DNA of 52,805 nt from an uncultured Clostridia bacterium (lineage in GTDB: Bacteria > Bacillota > Clostridia > Lachnospirales > CAG-274): assembly GCA_947589665.1 (NCBI GenBank), contig CANQBJ010000009.1, positions 1 through 52,805 of the forward strand, given 5' to 3'. Shown here one piece after another: positions 44,103-52,651 of this stretch. Position 1 is the first letter of the stretch; the number at the start of each line of letters is the position of its first letter. The notes under the pieces were generated by a model. The model was given only the letters and a program-made list of their open reading frames with translations, made no database searches and was not told the DNA's origin. The position numbers and the translations under genes are program-made.

Positions 44103-45029
44103 ATGGACGTTGTGTTTCTGGGGACTCCCGACTTTGCCGTACCCGTACTTAAGGCACTTATAGAAAGGAACAATGTAATTGCCGTTATAAGCCAGCCCGA
44201 CAGACCTAAGGGCAGAGGAAAAAAGCTGCAGCCCACACCTGTCAAGATAGTAGCGGAGGAAAATAACATTCCCGTATATCAGCCTGAAAAAATAAAGGAT
44301 GAAGAATTTACGTCATTTCTGGAAACAATAAAGGCAGATGTATTTGTGACGGTTGCCTATGGGCAGATACTTTCCGAGAGAATACTGAACATACCAAGGT
44401 ACGGCTGTATAAATGTACACGGCTCCCTCCTGCCTGAATACAGAGGAGCGGCACCTATACAGCAGAGCATATTGGACGGTAAGACCAAGACAGGTGTTAC
44501 CATTATGTATATGGAAAAGGGTCTTGATACGGGAGATATGATACTTAAAAAGGAAATAGAAATAACTCCCGACGACACCTATGGTACATTGCACGACAAA
44601 ATGGCGCCTGTAGGCGCGGCGGCGCTTATAGAGGCTCTTGATATGATAGAAAAGGGCACTGTAAGGGCGGAAAAGCAGGACGACAGTATTTCCACCTATG
44701 CCCATATGATAAAAAAGGAAATGGGAAGAATAGACTGGACAAGGTCCTCTGAGGTAATAAGAAATCAGATAAGAGGCTTTAATCCCGTACCTGGTGCCTA
44801 TACAACACTTAACGATCAAGTGCTTAAGATTTATGGGGCGGATATTACAGATGCCGAGGAGGGCAGACCGGGTGAAATAATTGCTGTGGACAAAAAGAAA
44901 GGCTTTACTGTCAGGACAGGTGATTCCGCCCTGCTTATAAAGGAAATACAGGCAAAGGGCGGCAAGAAAATGAATACCGCAGACTATATGAGAGGTCACA
45001 GTATTGAAAAGGGAAATATACTTATATAA
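44103..45029 (+). CDS. fmt: methionyl-tRNA formyltransferase
   Basis: Fmt formylates initiator Met-tRNA using 10-formyl-tetrahydrofolate. The 308-residue product starts VVFLGTPDFAVPVLK and has the active-site segment INVHGSLLPEYRGAAPI with Asn104 and His106, followed by the catalytic aspartate in GLDTGDM (Asp142). The C-terminal domain with IRGFNPVPGAYT binds tRNA. It directly follows def; the next gene is a membrane metallopeptidase, as in many Clostridia. Confidence 0.97.
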   Translation: MDVVFLGTPDFAVPVLKALIERNNVIAVISQPDRPKGRGKKLQPTPVKIVAEENNIPVYQPEKIKDEEFTSFLETIKADVFVTVAYGQILSERILNIPRYGCINVHGSLLPEYRGAAPIQQSILDGKTKTGVTIMYMEKGLDTGDMILKKEIEITPDDTYGTLHDKMAPVGAAALIEALDMIEKGTVRAEKQDDSISTYAHMIKKEMGRIDWTRSSEVIRNQIRGFNPVPGAYTTLNDQVLKIYGADITDAEEGRPGEIIAVDKKKGFTVRTGDSALLIKEIQAKGGKKMNTADYMRGHSIEKGNILI

Positions 45030-45062
45030 ATAAAATATTATTAAACACGAGGAGGTTTTACT

Positions 45063-45800
45063 ATGTATTACGGTTATCCTTATATGTCAGCAGGCGGAGG
45101 CGCCGGCACACTTTTATTTTTCCTTGTTATAGTAGTAGCCATCGCTACAATGATAATACAGGGAAATGTATCATCTACATTCAACAAATATGCTAAGAAG
45201 GCCAATTCAAGAGGCTATACGGGAGCGGAAGTCGCAGAAATGCTCTTAAGACAAAATGGTATTACAGATGTAAGAGTGCAGGCGATACCGGGTTCTCTTA
45301 CAGACCACTATGATCCCACAAAGAAGGTCATAAATCTTTCACAGCCCGTATACGGGTCAAGGAGCGTATCAGCCTTAGGTGTAGCCGCTCATGAAACAGG
45401 CCATGCCATACAGCATGCAAAGGGCTATGTACCTCTTGCAATGCGTTCGGCTATATTCCCTGTTGTAAATTTCAGCGGCAAAATAGCTATGCCTCTGTTT
45501 ATAATAGGTATACTTCTTGCAAGCTTTATTCAGAGCTATGCCTTAGCCATAGTGGGAGCGCTGCTTTTCTCAGCGGTGGTTCTCTTCCAGGTAATAACTC
45601 TTCCCGTAGAATTTAATGCATCTGCCAGAGCATTGAAGATGCTTGATGAATATGGATATCTCACGGGCAGTGAAAATCAGGAGGCAAGGAAGGTGCTTAC
45701 AGCTGCCGCCCTTACCTATGTAGCTGCTGCGGCAGCGTCAATATTGCAGCTTTTAAGACTGCTTGCCATAATAGGCGCAGGCAACAGAAGAAGAGATTGA
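45063..45800 (+). CDS. neutral zinc metallopeptidase (Zn_peptidase_2 / YugP type)
   Basis: A 245-residue membrane protein. The N-terminus is a membrane segment (about 13-33), then AKKANSRGYTGAEVAEMLL, then the zinc motif HETGH at 110-114 (AAHETGHAIQHAKGY), and two more membrane segments at about 130-175, with a third near the alanine-rich C-terminus. The family is annotated as neutral zinc metallopeptidase; a physiological substrate is not known to me. A strong GAGGAGG site precedes the start, and a strong terminator follows. Confidence 0.93.
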   Translation: MYYGYPYMSAGGGAGTLLFFLVIVVAIATMIIQGNVSSTFNKYAKKANSRGYTGAEVAEMLLRQNGITDVRVQAIPGSLTDHYDPTKKVINLSQPVYGSRSVSALGVAAHETGHAIQHAKGYVPLAMRSAIFPVVNFSGKIAMPLFIIGILLASFIQSYALAIVGALLFSAVVLFQVITLPVEFNASARALKMLDEYGYLTGSENQEARKVLTAAALTYVAAAAASILQLLRLLAIIGAGNRRRD

Positions 45801-45842
45801 TACTGTAGGTATATACCGCATAAATTCCGGTATAAAAATATT

Positions 45843-45888
45843 GGGCTTTGCGAAAGACGATATATGTCTTTCCAAGCCCGATTTTTTA
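45843..45888 (+). terminator. terminator after the metallopeptidase gene
   Basis: An outer stem GGGCTT / AAGCCC (45843-45848 with 45874-45879) encloses an inner stem GAAAGAC / GTCTTTC, followed by GATTTTTTATT. This ends the yicC to metallopeptidase block. Confidence 0.92.
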
Positions 45889-45955
45889 TTGTATAAGGCG
45901 TCTGCAAGGAATACCTTTTTTGATTTAAGGCAATAATTACATAGAGGTGATGATA

Positions 45956-46183
45956 TTGAAAAAACTTTTATGTATACTAATGCTTTGTACAGCGGCGGTA
46001 CAGGGAACAGAGGCAAAGGACTGGTGGGCGGTCACAGCCCTTTCACTGGATAACGAAGGAGAGCATATTACATCTGAGGATTATTCGGATATAGAGGAGG
46101 TCCATATTAAATTCAGGATAAAGGATTTTATTAATAGTATTGAAAAAAATGTAAAAAAAGTTTATAATCAATACAAAGCATAA
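45956..46183 (+). CDS. possible small secreted protein, unknown
   Basis: I do not recognise this gene. The frame has GTG at 45947 and ATG at 45950, but both overlap or crowd the AGAGG ribosome site; the TTG at 45956 is 8 bases after it and gives 75 residues starting MKKLLCILMLCTAAVQGTEA. That is a compact signal peptide with possible cleavage after TEA, leaving about 55 residues, acidic in the middle (DYSDIEEVHIKF) and basic at the end (KNVKKVYNQYKA). It lies 12 bases before an aminopeptidase gene and after a terminator. It could be a real small exported protein or a chance frame. Confidence 0.6.
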   Translation: MKKLLCILMLCTAAVQGTEAKDWWAVTALSLDNEGEHITSEDYSDIEEVHIKFRIKDFINSIEKNVKKVYNQYKA

Positions 46184-46195
46184 CGGAGTGATAAT

Positions 46196-47440
46196 ATGGA
46201 CAGTAAATTTTATGAAAACAACAGAGCAAAGCTAAGCAAATATATAGGCAAGGGCGAAATGGCAGTGCTTTTCAGCGGCAAAGCCCCTAAAAAACTGGGA
46301 GATGAAAGCTATCGGTTTACACCATTACGCAATTTCTACTATCTGACGGGCATAGACAGACAGTCATTTATATATATAATATACAGGGCGGAAAGCGGTA
46401 TAAGGGATATTATACTTATAGAGCCTTATGACGAGGTAGAGGCTAAGTGGACAGGCGCAGCCATGCTGCCCGATGAGGTCATAAGAATAAGCGGTATTGA
46501 GAATATAGGCTATAACAATGAATTTAAAAGCGTTCTTGACAATATCGTAAATGAAAACGGCATAAATAAGATTTATATGGATATTGAGGACAATGCAAAA
46601 ACTCCCGAGGGTATGTCTGAAATGGAATATAATACCTTCAGAGAAAAGTATAACATTGAAAATATACACGATGTTTTCGGCGAACTCCGTCTTGTCAAGG
46701 AGGACTGTGAGGCAGAATATATCAGAAAAGCCATATCTATTACTAAGGACGGCATATATGCTATGATGAGAAACGCCAAAGCGGGTATGTACGAATATGA
46801 GATAGAGGCGCATTTTGACTATGAGCTAAAAAGACAGGGCGTAAGAGATTTTGCTTTCACCTCTATAGTGGCGGCAGGGCATAACGGTACAGTACTGCAC
46901 TATTCGGAAAATAATACGCGCACAGCTGAAAATGATCTTGTGCTTTGCGATGTAGGCGCTCAGTATAAATATTACAACGGCGATATTACAAGGACCTTCC
47001 CTGTAAGCGGAAAATTTACCGAAAGGCAGAAACAGATATACAATATAGTACTGGAGGGACAGCAGCTTGTCATAGACTCTGTTAAGCCGGGTATTGAGTT
47101 TAAAAGGCTTAATGAAATACTTAAGGAGTACTATGCAGTTAAGCTCAGAGAAATAGGGCTTATTACTTCCGACGAGGAGGTAAGCAGATATTACTACCAT
47201 GGTGTAAGTCATTCTCTGGGACTTGAGACCCACGACATAGGAAGGCGAAAAGAGGGGCTTATAAGAAAAGGTATGATATTTACAGTTGAGCCGGGACTTT
47301 ATATTGCCGAGGAAAATATAGGCATAAGGATAGAGGACAATGTTATGGTGACGGATACGGGCTGTATAGTGCTGTCAGCAGATATTATAAAGAGTGTTGA
47401 GGACATAGAAGGATTTATGGCAGGTAATAAAAATGATTGA
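46196..47440 (+). CDS. Xaa-Pro aminopeptidase (M24B)
   Basis: A 414-residue metallopeptidase that removes the first residue before proline. The N-terminal aminopeptidase-P domain (about 1-130) includes RFTPLRNFYYLTGID. The catalytic pita-bread domain has metal ligands in DVGAQYKYYNGDITRTF, a catalytic histidine in YYHGVSHSLGLETHD, and glutamates in MIFTVEPGLYI and GIRIEDNVMVT. Cytosolic, no signal. It starts 12 bases after the small secreted protein gene and overlaps the next gene by 8 bases. Confidence 0.94.
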   Translation: MDSKFYENNRAKLSKYIGKGEMAVLFSGKAPKKLGDESYRFTPLRNFYYLTGIDRQSFIYIIYRAESGIRDIILIEPYDEVEAKWTGAAMLPDEVIRISGIENIGYNNEFKSVLDNIVNENGINKIYMDIEDNAKTPEGMSEMEYNTFREKYNIENIHDVFGELRLVKEDCEAEYIRKAISITKDGIYAMMRNAKAGMYEYEIEAHFDYELKRQGVRDFAFTSIVAAGHNGTVLHYSENNTRTAENDLVLCDVGAQYKYYNGDITRTFPVSGKFTERQKQIYNIVLEGQQLVIDSVKPGIEFKRLNEILKEYYAVKLREIGLITSDEEVSRYYYHGVSHSLGLETHDIGRRKEGLIRKGMIFTVEPGLYIAEENIGIRIEDNVMVTDTGCIVLSADIIKSVEDIEGFMAGNKND

Positions 47441-48122
47441 GAGAGAAACCGAACTTTATAAGCCTGTGCAGAATTTTTTTGAAGGACTTGGCTTTAAAGT
47501 GGACGCTGAGGTAAACGACTGCGATGTTGTTGCGACAAAGGACGATATCGTTGTAATTTGCGAGCTTAAGAGAGGCTTTACAATAGAATTGGTGTATCAG
47601 CTTGTACAGCGTAAAAAACTGACGCCCTATGTATATGCTGTGATACCCAGACCCAAGAATATGAGAAGCGCCTCCTTTCGCAAAAAGCTGGATATACTTA
47701 AGGCTCTTGACTGCGGACTTCTTGTTGTACTCAATACTACAAAGAGAGTTGATGTACTTCTGGAGCCAAAGGGAGAGGACACCCAGACCAACAGGATACG
47801 CAGGAGAGGTATAGAAAAAGAGGTCAGTATAAGAAAGGTATCTCTTAACCTAGGCGGTCAGTCAAAAAGAAAAATAGTGACGGCACATAAGGAAAGCCTT
47901 ATTGCTGCGCTGTGCTACATAGAAAAATACGGAAAAATAGAAACAAGAAAATGCAGGGACAATATAAAGGCGGTACTGCAGAGAAATCACTATAATTATT
48001 TCATAAAGCTTGACAAGGGCATATATTCGGCTACTAAGGCAGGCCTGAGAGTGCTTGAGGACAAGGATTATAAGGATATAGTAGACTTTTACAGAAACGA
48101 GGTAGAATTGTGTTTAAAATAG
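47433..48122 (+). CDS. DUF2161 family PD-(D/E)XK-like protein
   Basis: A 229-residue protein of the DUF2161 type. A nuclease-like core is visible: ETELYKPVQNFFEGLGFKV, then Asp30 in NDCDVVA and ELK (Glu44-Lys46) in VVICELKRGF, the D...ExK pattern of PD-(D/E)XK folds. A winged-helix-like C-terminal part follows (HKESLIAALCYIEKYGKI). Whether it cuts DNA is unknown. It is coupled by overlap with the Xaa-Pro aminopeptidase upstream (8 bases) and the methionine aminopeptidase downstream (13 bases). Confidence 0.8.
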   Translation: MIERETELYKPVQNFFEGLGFKVDAEVNDCDVVATKDDIVVICELKRGFTIELVYQLVQRKKLTPYVYAVIPRPKNMRSASFRKKLDILKALDCGLLVVLNTTKRVDVLLEPKGEDTQTNRIRRRGIEKEVSIRKVSLNLGGQSKRKIVTAHKESLIAALCYIEKYGKIETRKCRDNIKAVLQRNHYNYFIKLDKGIYSATKAGLRVLEDKDYKDIVDFYRNEVELCLK

Positions 48123-48982
48123 GCAGAAATGAAAAGTGCTGGTGCGGCTGCGGAAAGAAATACAAGCAGTGCCATGAAAGAAGCGATGAGGAAAATTTAA
48201 GGAGATTTGTGGAAGAAGGCTATCCCATTCCGGACAAGCACCTTATACTTTCCCCAAAGGATATACAGGGCATAAGAGAAAGCGCAAAGGTATCGGTCGC
48301 CATTATGGATGAACTGGACAGCATTGTAAAGGAGGGCATTACCACTCTTGAAATAGATGACGCCGTTGCAAAAATGACTGCCGAGGCAGGCGGTATATGT
48401 GCGCCCTATAGGTACGAGGGCTTTCCCAAGCACTGCTGCACCTCAATAAATAATGTGGTGTGTCACGGTATTCCCGACAGTACGGAACTTAAAGAAGGGG
48501 ATATAATAAATGTAGACGTTACTACGATATTAAACGGATATTACTCCGATATGAGCAGAATGTATATGATAGGCAATGTAAGTGACGAGGCAAGACAGCT
48601 TGTAGAGGTGACAAAGGAATGTATGTACAAGGGCATTGAGGCGATAAAGCCCTATATGCCCGTAGGAGATATAGGCAATGTCATAAATGATATTACCGAC
48701 AAATACGGCTACGGTGTTGTAAGAGCCTTGTGCGGCCACGGTGTAGGTCTTGATTTTCACAACGACCCTATTGTAAATCACTATAGGACCGACAGAAGGA
48801 CTATGGTACTTGTGCCAAATATGGTGTTTACGGTAGAGCCTATGATAAATGCAGGCACATGGGACTGCAATGTTTCACAGGAGGACGGCTGGACTGTGAC
48901 AACAGCTGACGGAAGTCTGTCTGCACAGTGGGAGCATACAGTTGTTGTAACAGAAGACGGTGTTGATATCATTACGAGGTAA
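48110..48982 (+). CDS. map: methionine aminopeptidase with N-terminal SEC-C zinc motif
   Basis: A 290-residue type I methionine aminopeptidase. The first 25 residues hold a SEC-C zinc motif, C10-x-C12-x8-C21-H22, which in related MetAPs is thought to aid ribosome contact. The catalytic core shows VCHGIPD, INVDVTTILNGYYSDMSRMY (Asp ligands), CGHGVGLDFHNDP with a ligand His, MVFTVEPMINAG and WEHTVVVT. The start is a GTG with GAGGT upstream. Another copy of map near the ribosomal protein genes is likely but is outside the window. Confidence 0.95.
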   Translation: MFKIGRNEKCWCGCGKKYKQCHERSDEENLRRFVEEGYPIPDKHLILSPKDIQGIRESAKVSVAIMDELDSIVKEGITTLEIDDAVAKMTAEAGGICAPYRYEGFPKHCCTSINNVVCHGIPDSTELKEGDIINVDVTTILNGYYSDMSRMYMIGNVSDEARQLVEVTKECMYKGIEAIKPYMPVGDIGNVINDITDKYGYGVVRALCGHGVGLDFHNDPIVNHYRTDRRTMVLVPNMVFTVEPMINAGTWDCNVSQEDGWTVTTADGSLSAQWEHTVVVTEDGVDIITR

Positions 48983-48984
48983 TT

Positions 48985-49785
48985 ATGATAAATATATGGA
49001 AGGGTATTCCCTTAGGCTATAAAGAGGAATATAATAACGAACACAATTTAAACAGACCCGAATTAGAGGAGTTTGCTATAAATGATGGCAAAAAACACAG
49101 CTGCTTTCTTATACTTCCGGGCGGAGGCTATGACCATATGTCCGATCATGAAGGCACAAATGTGGCTGCAAGGCTGAATGAAAAGGGTATAAGCGCCTTT
49201 GTGCTTTATTACAGACTTAAGCCCTATGTCCACCCGATATACCTTTGGGACGTAAAAAGGGCTATGCGATACATAAGATATAATGCGGATAAGTACAATA
49301 TAGACCCTAAAAGGATCGGTATTATGGGATTTAGCGCAGGGGGACATTTAAGCTGCCTTTGTGCCGAATATTACGATAGCTTTGAATACGAGCCTGTAGA
49401 CGAGGCGGACAGCGTAAGCGCAAGACCCGATTTGCTGTGTATGTGTTATCCCGTGGTAAGTATTACAAAGCCGATATCCCATATGCGTTCGGGGGATAAC
49501 ATATGCGGAGAAAATGAAAATATAAGGGAACTGCTTTCCTGTGAACTCAATGTGAGAGAGGATATGCCAAATACCTTTATATGGCATACCTTTGAGGATA
49601 AAAGTGTGGACTGCCGCAATTCCCTTGAGCTTGCTTCAGCCATGAAGTCAAAGGACAATGGATTTGAACTGCATATTTTCCCTAAGGGCAGGCACGGACT
49701 GGATTTGGCTGAGGGCATAGAGGGAACAGAGCAGTGGTTTCCGCTTTTCTTAAACTGGCTTAAAAGAAATAATTTTATCATATAA
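48985..49785 (+). CDS. alpha/beta hydrolase, esterase type
   Basis: A 266-residue cytosolic alpha/beta hydrolase related to acetyl-ester and xylan-esterase-like families. The oxyanion segment ILPGGGYDHMSDHEG is at 43-57, the nucleophile Ser117 sits in GFSAGG (115-120), and an acid and a histidine are expected in EDKSVDCRNS and GRHGLDLA. No signal peptide. The substrate is unknown. It starts 2 bases after map, probably the last gene of that coupled group. Confidence 0.88.
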   Translation: MINIWKGIPLGYKEEYNNEHNLNRPELEEFAINDGKKHSCFLILPGGGYDHMSDHEGTNVAARLNEKGISAFVLYYRLKPYVHPIYLWDVKRAMRYIRYNADKYNIDPKRIGIMGFSAGGHLSCLCAEYYDSFEYEPVDEADSVSARPDLLCMCYPVVSITKPISHMRSGDNICGENENIRELLSCELNVREDMPNTFIWHTFEDKSVDCRNSLELASAMKSKDNGFELHIFPKGRHGLDLAEGIEGTEQWFPLFLNWLKRNNFII

Positions 49786-49803
49786 TCCAATAGAGGTGAT
49801 TAT

Positions 49804-50061
49804 ATGAAAGGTAATCAGACGCTTATAAACAAAGAGGTCATAAACATAAGAGACGGCAGCCGCCTGGGCTGTGTTGAAGATGTTATAGTGGACTGCGGCA
49901 GCGGAAGTATACATCAGCTTGTCGTTATGGCGATGAAGGGTATATTTTCTATATTCTGCAAAAGGGACAAAAGATTTATAAGCTGGTGTTCCGTAGTGAA
50001 AATAGGCGATGATATAATACTTGTGGATATGGACGGCTTTGAACTGCGTAAGGGTAAGTGA
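49804..50061 (+). CDS. YlmC/YmxH family PRC-barrel protein
   Basis: An 85-residue single PRC-barrel domain. It starts with a strand pattern INKEVINIRDGSRLGCVEDVIVDCGSGSIHQLVV and ends with ISWCSVVKIGDDIILVD, as in YlmC/YmxH proteins, which are often annotated as sporulation-related. GAGGTGAT precedes the ATG. Its molecular role is unclear. It precedes the methyltransferase gene by a few bases. Confidence 0.88.
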   Translation: MKGNQTLINKEVINIRDGSRLGCVEDVIVDCGSGSIHQLVVMAMKGIFSIFCKRDKRFISWCSVVKIGDDIILVDMDGFELRKGK

Positions 50062-50064
50062 ATC

Positions 50065-50166
50065 ATGTTAAGTACAAAAGAAGTTTTACTTGAATAAAAA
50101 AATAAAATCGATGAAAATGCAATATATTCCGCTGTTATAAGCGCTCCCGTTAAAAAGGGCGAGGGT
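50065..50166 (+). other. in-frame 5' segment of the methyltransferase gene with a TAA stop at codon 11
   Basis: From the ATG at 50065 the frame reads MLSTKEVLLE, then TAA at 50095-50097, and continues in the same frame as KNKIDENAIYSAVISAPVKK to the ATG at 50167 without another stop. The post-stop text resembles the usual N-terminal part of this methyltransferase family, where a similar AV-S-P-KK stretch precedes the KGELMYQL motif. A single base change would restore a full frame. It is either a true nonsense mutation, an assembly error or a recoding site. Confidence 0.75.
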
Positions 50167-51231
50167 ATGCCCTCTAAGGCAAAGGTCAAGGCTGTAAGCC
50201 TTAAGGGAGAGCTTATGTATCAGCTTTCACAGTATGTGGGGGATAAGGTCTATCATAAGAATATAAGCCCCAAAGACATAATAGACAATATTATTGCTCT
50301 TATGGAAAACAATTTCAAGCAGTGTGAAATAAAGGCAAATATAAGCTGTACTGTACTCAGGAATAAGAAAAAACAATTTACTCTCACGGGAGTAAAGGAA
50401 AACAAGGAAAATAATGTTGTTCCCGAACAGCACAACAGGGTGAGGAATTATATACTTGCCGACGGCGAATATGTGGAATGGATGTATAAGCTTGGGCTTA
50501 TGGACAAAAAGGGCAGGGTATTAAATTCTAAACAGAAGAAATTCAGACAGATAAACAAGTTTCTTGAAATGCTAAGGGATATAGAGGATGATATACCGGA
50601 AAACAGCACTATTATAGATATGGGCTGCGGCAAAAGTTATATAACCTTTGCCATGTACCACTATTTCAACAATATAAAGAATAAAAATGTCAGTATTGAA
50701 GGCTACGATCTTAAAAAGGATGTTGTGGACTACTGCAACACACTTGTAAAGGACTTTAAATTCAAAAACCTTAAATTTTACTGTAAGGATATTGCAGAAA
50801 TAGAAAACAAGGACAACAAAATATCCATGATAATAACTCTTCATGCCTGCGATACGGCAACAGACTATGCCATATACCACGGAATACGCTGGGGCTGTCG
50901 GGTTATGATGAATGTACCCTGCTGTCAGCATGAGCTTTTTCATCAAATGAAAAACGAGGATATGGATATAATGCTTAAGCACGGCATACTAAAGGAGCGC
51001 TTTGCCGCTCTTATGACAGACAGTATAAGGGCGGAGATAATTGAAATAATGGGCTACAGGGTACAGGTAATGGAATTTATAGATATGGAGCATACGCCTA
51101 AGAATATTATGATACGTTCTGTCAGAACAGGCAAAAGGGACAATGGCGAAAAGCTTAAGGCTCTTGAAAAAATAATAGAAGAGTATGGTCTTGACCCCAC
51201 TCTTTACAGACTTGTTTTTAATAATAAATAA
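50167..51231 (+). CDS. SAM-dependent methyltransferase-like protein
   Basis: A 354-residue protein. After an N-terminal domain containing KGELMYQLSQY and HNRVRNYILADG, a Rossmann SAM-binding domain starts at about 150 with IIDMGCGKSYITFAMY. It also carries ITLHACDTATDYAIYHG and NVPCCQHEL, typical of the Methyltransf_32-like group. The substrate is unknown. The ATG at 50167 is the first start after an in-frame TAA, and its ribosome site (GAGGGT) touches the start codon, so efficient initiation here is doubtful. The intact gene probably began at 50065. Confidence 0.82.
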   Translation: MPSKAKVKAVSLKGELMYQLSQYVGDKVYHKNISPKDIIDNIIALMENNFKQCEIKANISCTVLRNKKKQFTLTGVKENKENNVVPEQHNRVRNYILADGEYVEWMYKLGLMDKKGRVLNSKQKKFRQINKFLEMLRDIEDDIPENSTIIDMGCGKSYITFAMYHYFNNIKNKNVSIEGYDLKKDVVDYCNTLVKDFKFKNLKFYCKDIAEIENKDNKISMIITLHACDTATDYAIYHGIRWGCRVMMNVPCCQHELFHQMKNEDMDIMLKHGILKERFAALMTDSIRAEIIEIMGYRVQVMEFIDMEHTPKNIMIRSVRTGKRDNGEKLKALEKIIEEYGLDPTLYRLVFNNK

Positions 51232-51237
51232 TATACA

Positions 51238-51272
51238 AAGAGCTGTACATATTTTTGTGCAGTTCTTTTGAT
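51238..51272 (+). terminator. terminator after the methyltransferase gene
   Basis: AAGAGCTGTACA (51238-51249) pairs with TGTGCAGTTCTT (51256-51267) over twelve positions including two G-U pairs, followed by TTGATTTTT. Confidence 0.85.
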
Positions 51273-51290
51273 TTTTATGGCAATTAATTC

Positions 51291-51319
51291 TTGAATGTAT
51301 ATCTTTTGGATGATATAAT
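51291..51319 (+). promoter_or_regulatory. promoter of the GDSL esterase gene
   Basis: TTGAAT (51291-51296), 17 bases and a perfect TATAAT (51314-51319) lie 28 bases before the start, with a GAGGAGG ribosome site between. Confidence 0.85.
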
Positions 51320-51346
51320 TAAATTAAAAATACGAGGAGGTATATT

Positions 51347-52645
51347 ATGAAGCTTAGAAAAATAGTGGCGCTGAGCTTATCGGCGGTTATGTTTACTACA
51401 GGTATGGGAGCAGTGAATACTATGGCAGAGGAAAAGAGCAAAATTTTTATAGTAGGCGATTCAACTGCCTGCAATTACGGAAGTGATGATAACTATGCGG
51501 TGCCGAGAGCAGGCTGGGGTATGTATTTAAGTGAGTTTACACCCGATACGGAGGTCGTGAACCTTGCCAAGTCAGGCAGAAGCTCAAAGAGCCTTACCGT
51601 TGAGGAGGAGTATCAGACTCTTCTAAATGACCTGGGCGAAGGCGATTATCTCCTCATACAGTTTGGGCATAACGATGCCAAGAAGTCAAGCGAGGAGGAC
51701 CTTCAGACAAGATATACCGATCCCGAGGGCGATAAGGATACTGAAGGCTCATTTAAGAATTCTCTTTACAAGAATTATGTAATGCCTGCAGTCGAAAAAG
51801 GTGCAAAGCCTATACTTATAACGCCTATTTCAAGACGTTCATTCAATGAGGACGGCAGCGTAAAGGATACCCACGGTCTTTATGACGACTGTGTAAGAGA
51901 GCTTGCCGGGGAGCTTAATATCCCCTGTGTAGACGCTACAAAGCTTACGGCAGAGCTTTACAAGTACGAGGGTCTTGACGGTACGGCTGCGTTCCACGCT
52001 ATATACAAGGACGTAACAAAGGGCGACAAGGGTCATGACAACACTCATCTCAACCACTACGGTGCTCAGATAGTGGCATATATGATAGCAAAAGGCTTAA
52101 GAGAGAGCGGAAGCGATATATCAGAGCTTATTTTATTTAGCGGCGGCGATACAGACAGCATATCAAGATATGATTTTACATATGGTATAGTAAGGGCAAT
52201 AGGCGGAGAATATGCAGAAAATATGGGTGAGACCTTCTTTGATGTAGATGTTCTCAGTTCCGATACAACTGCCATATCCACAGCCAAGAAGCTCGGCATA
52301 GTGACAGGCGATGACAAAGGCAATTTTAACCCCTTTGCAGCCCTTAGCCTTCAGGATCTTTGCACTATCACTGCAAGAGCCTTAAAGACAGCAGGCGTTG
52401 AGCTGAATACGGATACGGCAGTGCTTGACAGCTATGAAAGAGCAGAGGATATAAAGCCTTATGCAAAGGAAAGCTATGCTGCTCTTTTAAATCTTTGGGG
52501 AGAGCTTATCCCTGATGTAAGTCCTAAGACGATAATCGATAAGGCATCAGCATATACTATATATTCTCTTGTATATGACGAGGTAAACGAGGCTGACGAA
52601 AGCGCTGAGGCTCAGTCTATTGATGAAATTGAAAAGGTAGAATAA
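51347..52645 (+). CDS. secreted GDSL/SGNH esterase with S-layer-homology-like region
   Basis: A 432-residue exported protein. A signal peptide (1-27) ends in TMA. An SGNH hydrolase domain like rhamnogalacturonan acetylesterases follows: Ser39 in GDSTAC, GHND at 107-110 and the catalytic pair Asp231-His234 in GHDNTHLNHYGAQ. The C-terminal region (about 270-415) resembles S-layer homology repeats, with FFDVDVLSSDTTAISTAKKLGIVTGD followed by a GNFNPFAALSLQDLCTI-type segment. It may hold the enzyme on the cell wall while it removes acetyl groups from plant polysaccharide. Acidic tail. Confidence 0.9.
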   Translation: MKLRKIVALSLSAVMFTTGMGAVNTMAEEKSKIFIVGDSTACNYGSDDNYAVPRAGWGMYLSEFTPDTEVVNLAKSGRSSKSLTVEEEYQTLLNDLGEGDYLLIQFGHNDAKKSSEEDLQTRYTDPEGDKDTEGSFKNSLYKNYVMPAVEKGAKPILITPISRRSFNEDGSVKDTHGLYDDCVRELAGELNIPCVDATKLTAELYKYEGLDGTAAFHAIYKDVTKGDKGHDNTHLNHYGAQIVAYMIAKGLRESGSDISELILFSGGDTDSISRYDFTYGIVRAIGGEYAENMGETFFDVDVLSSDTTAISTAKKLGIVTGDDKGNFNPFAALSLQDLCTITARALKTAGVELNTDTAVLDSYERAEDIKPYAKESYAALLNLWGELIPDVSPKTIIDKASAYTIYSLVYDEVNEADESAEAQSIDEIEKVE

Positions 52646-52651
52646 AAAAAT

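Noticed and set aside
47490..47600. Restriction-modification or defence locus around the DUF2161 gene
   Set aside because: Only a nuclease-like core is visible, with no methylase, toxin or specificity gene nearby; the neighbours are peptidases.
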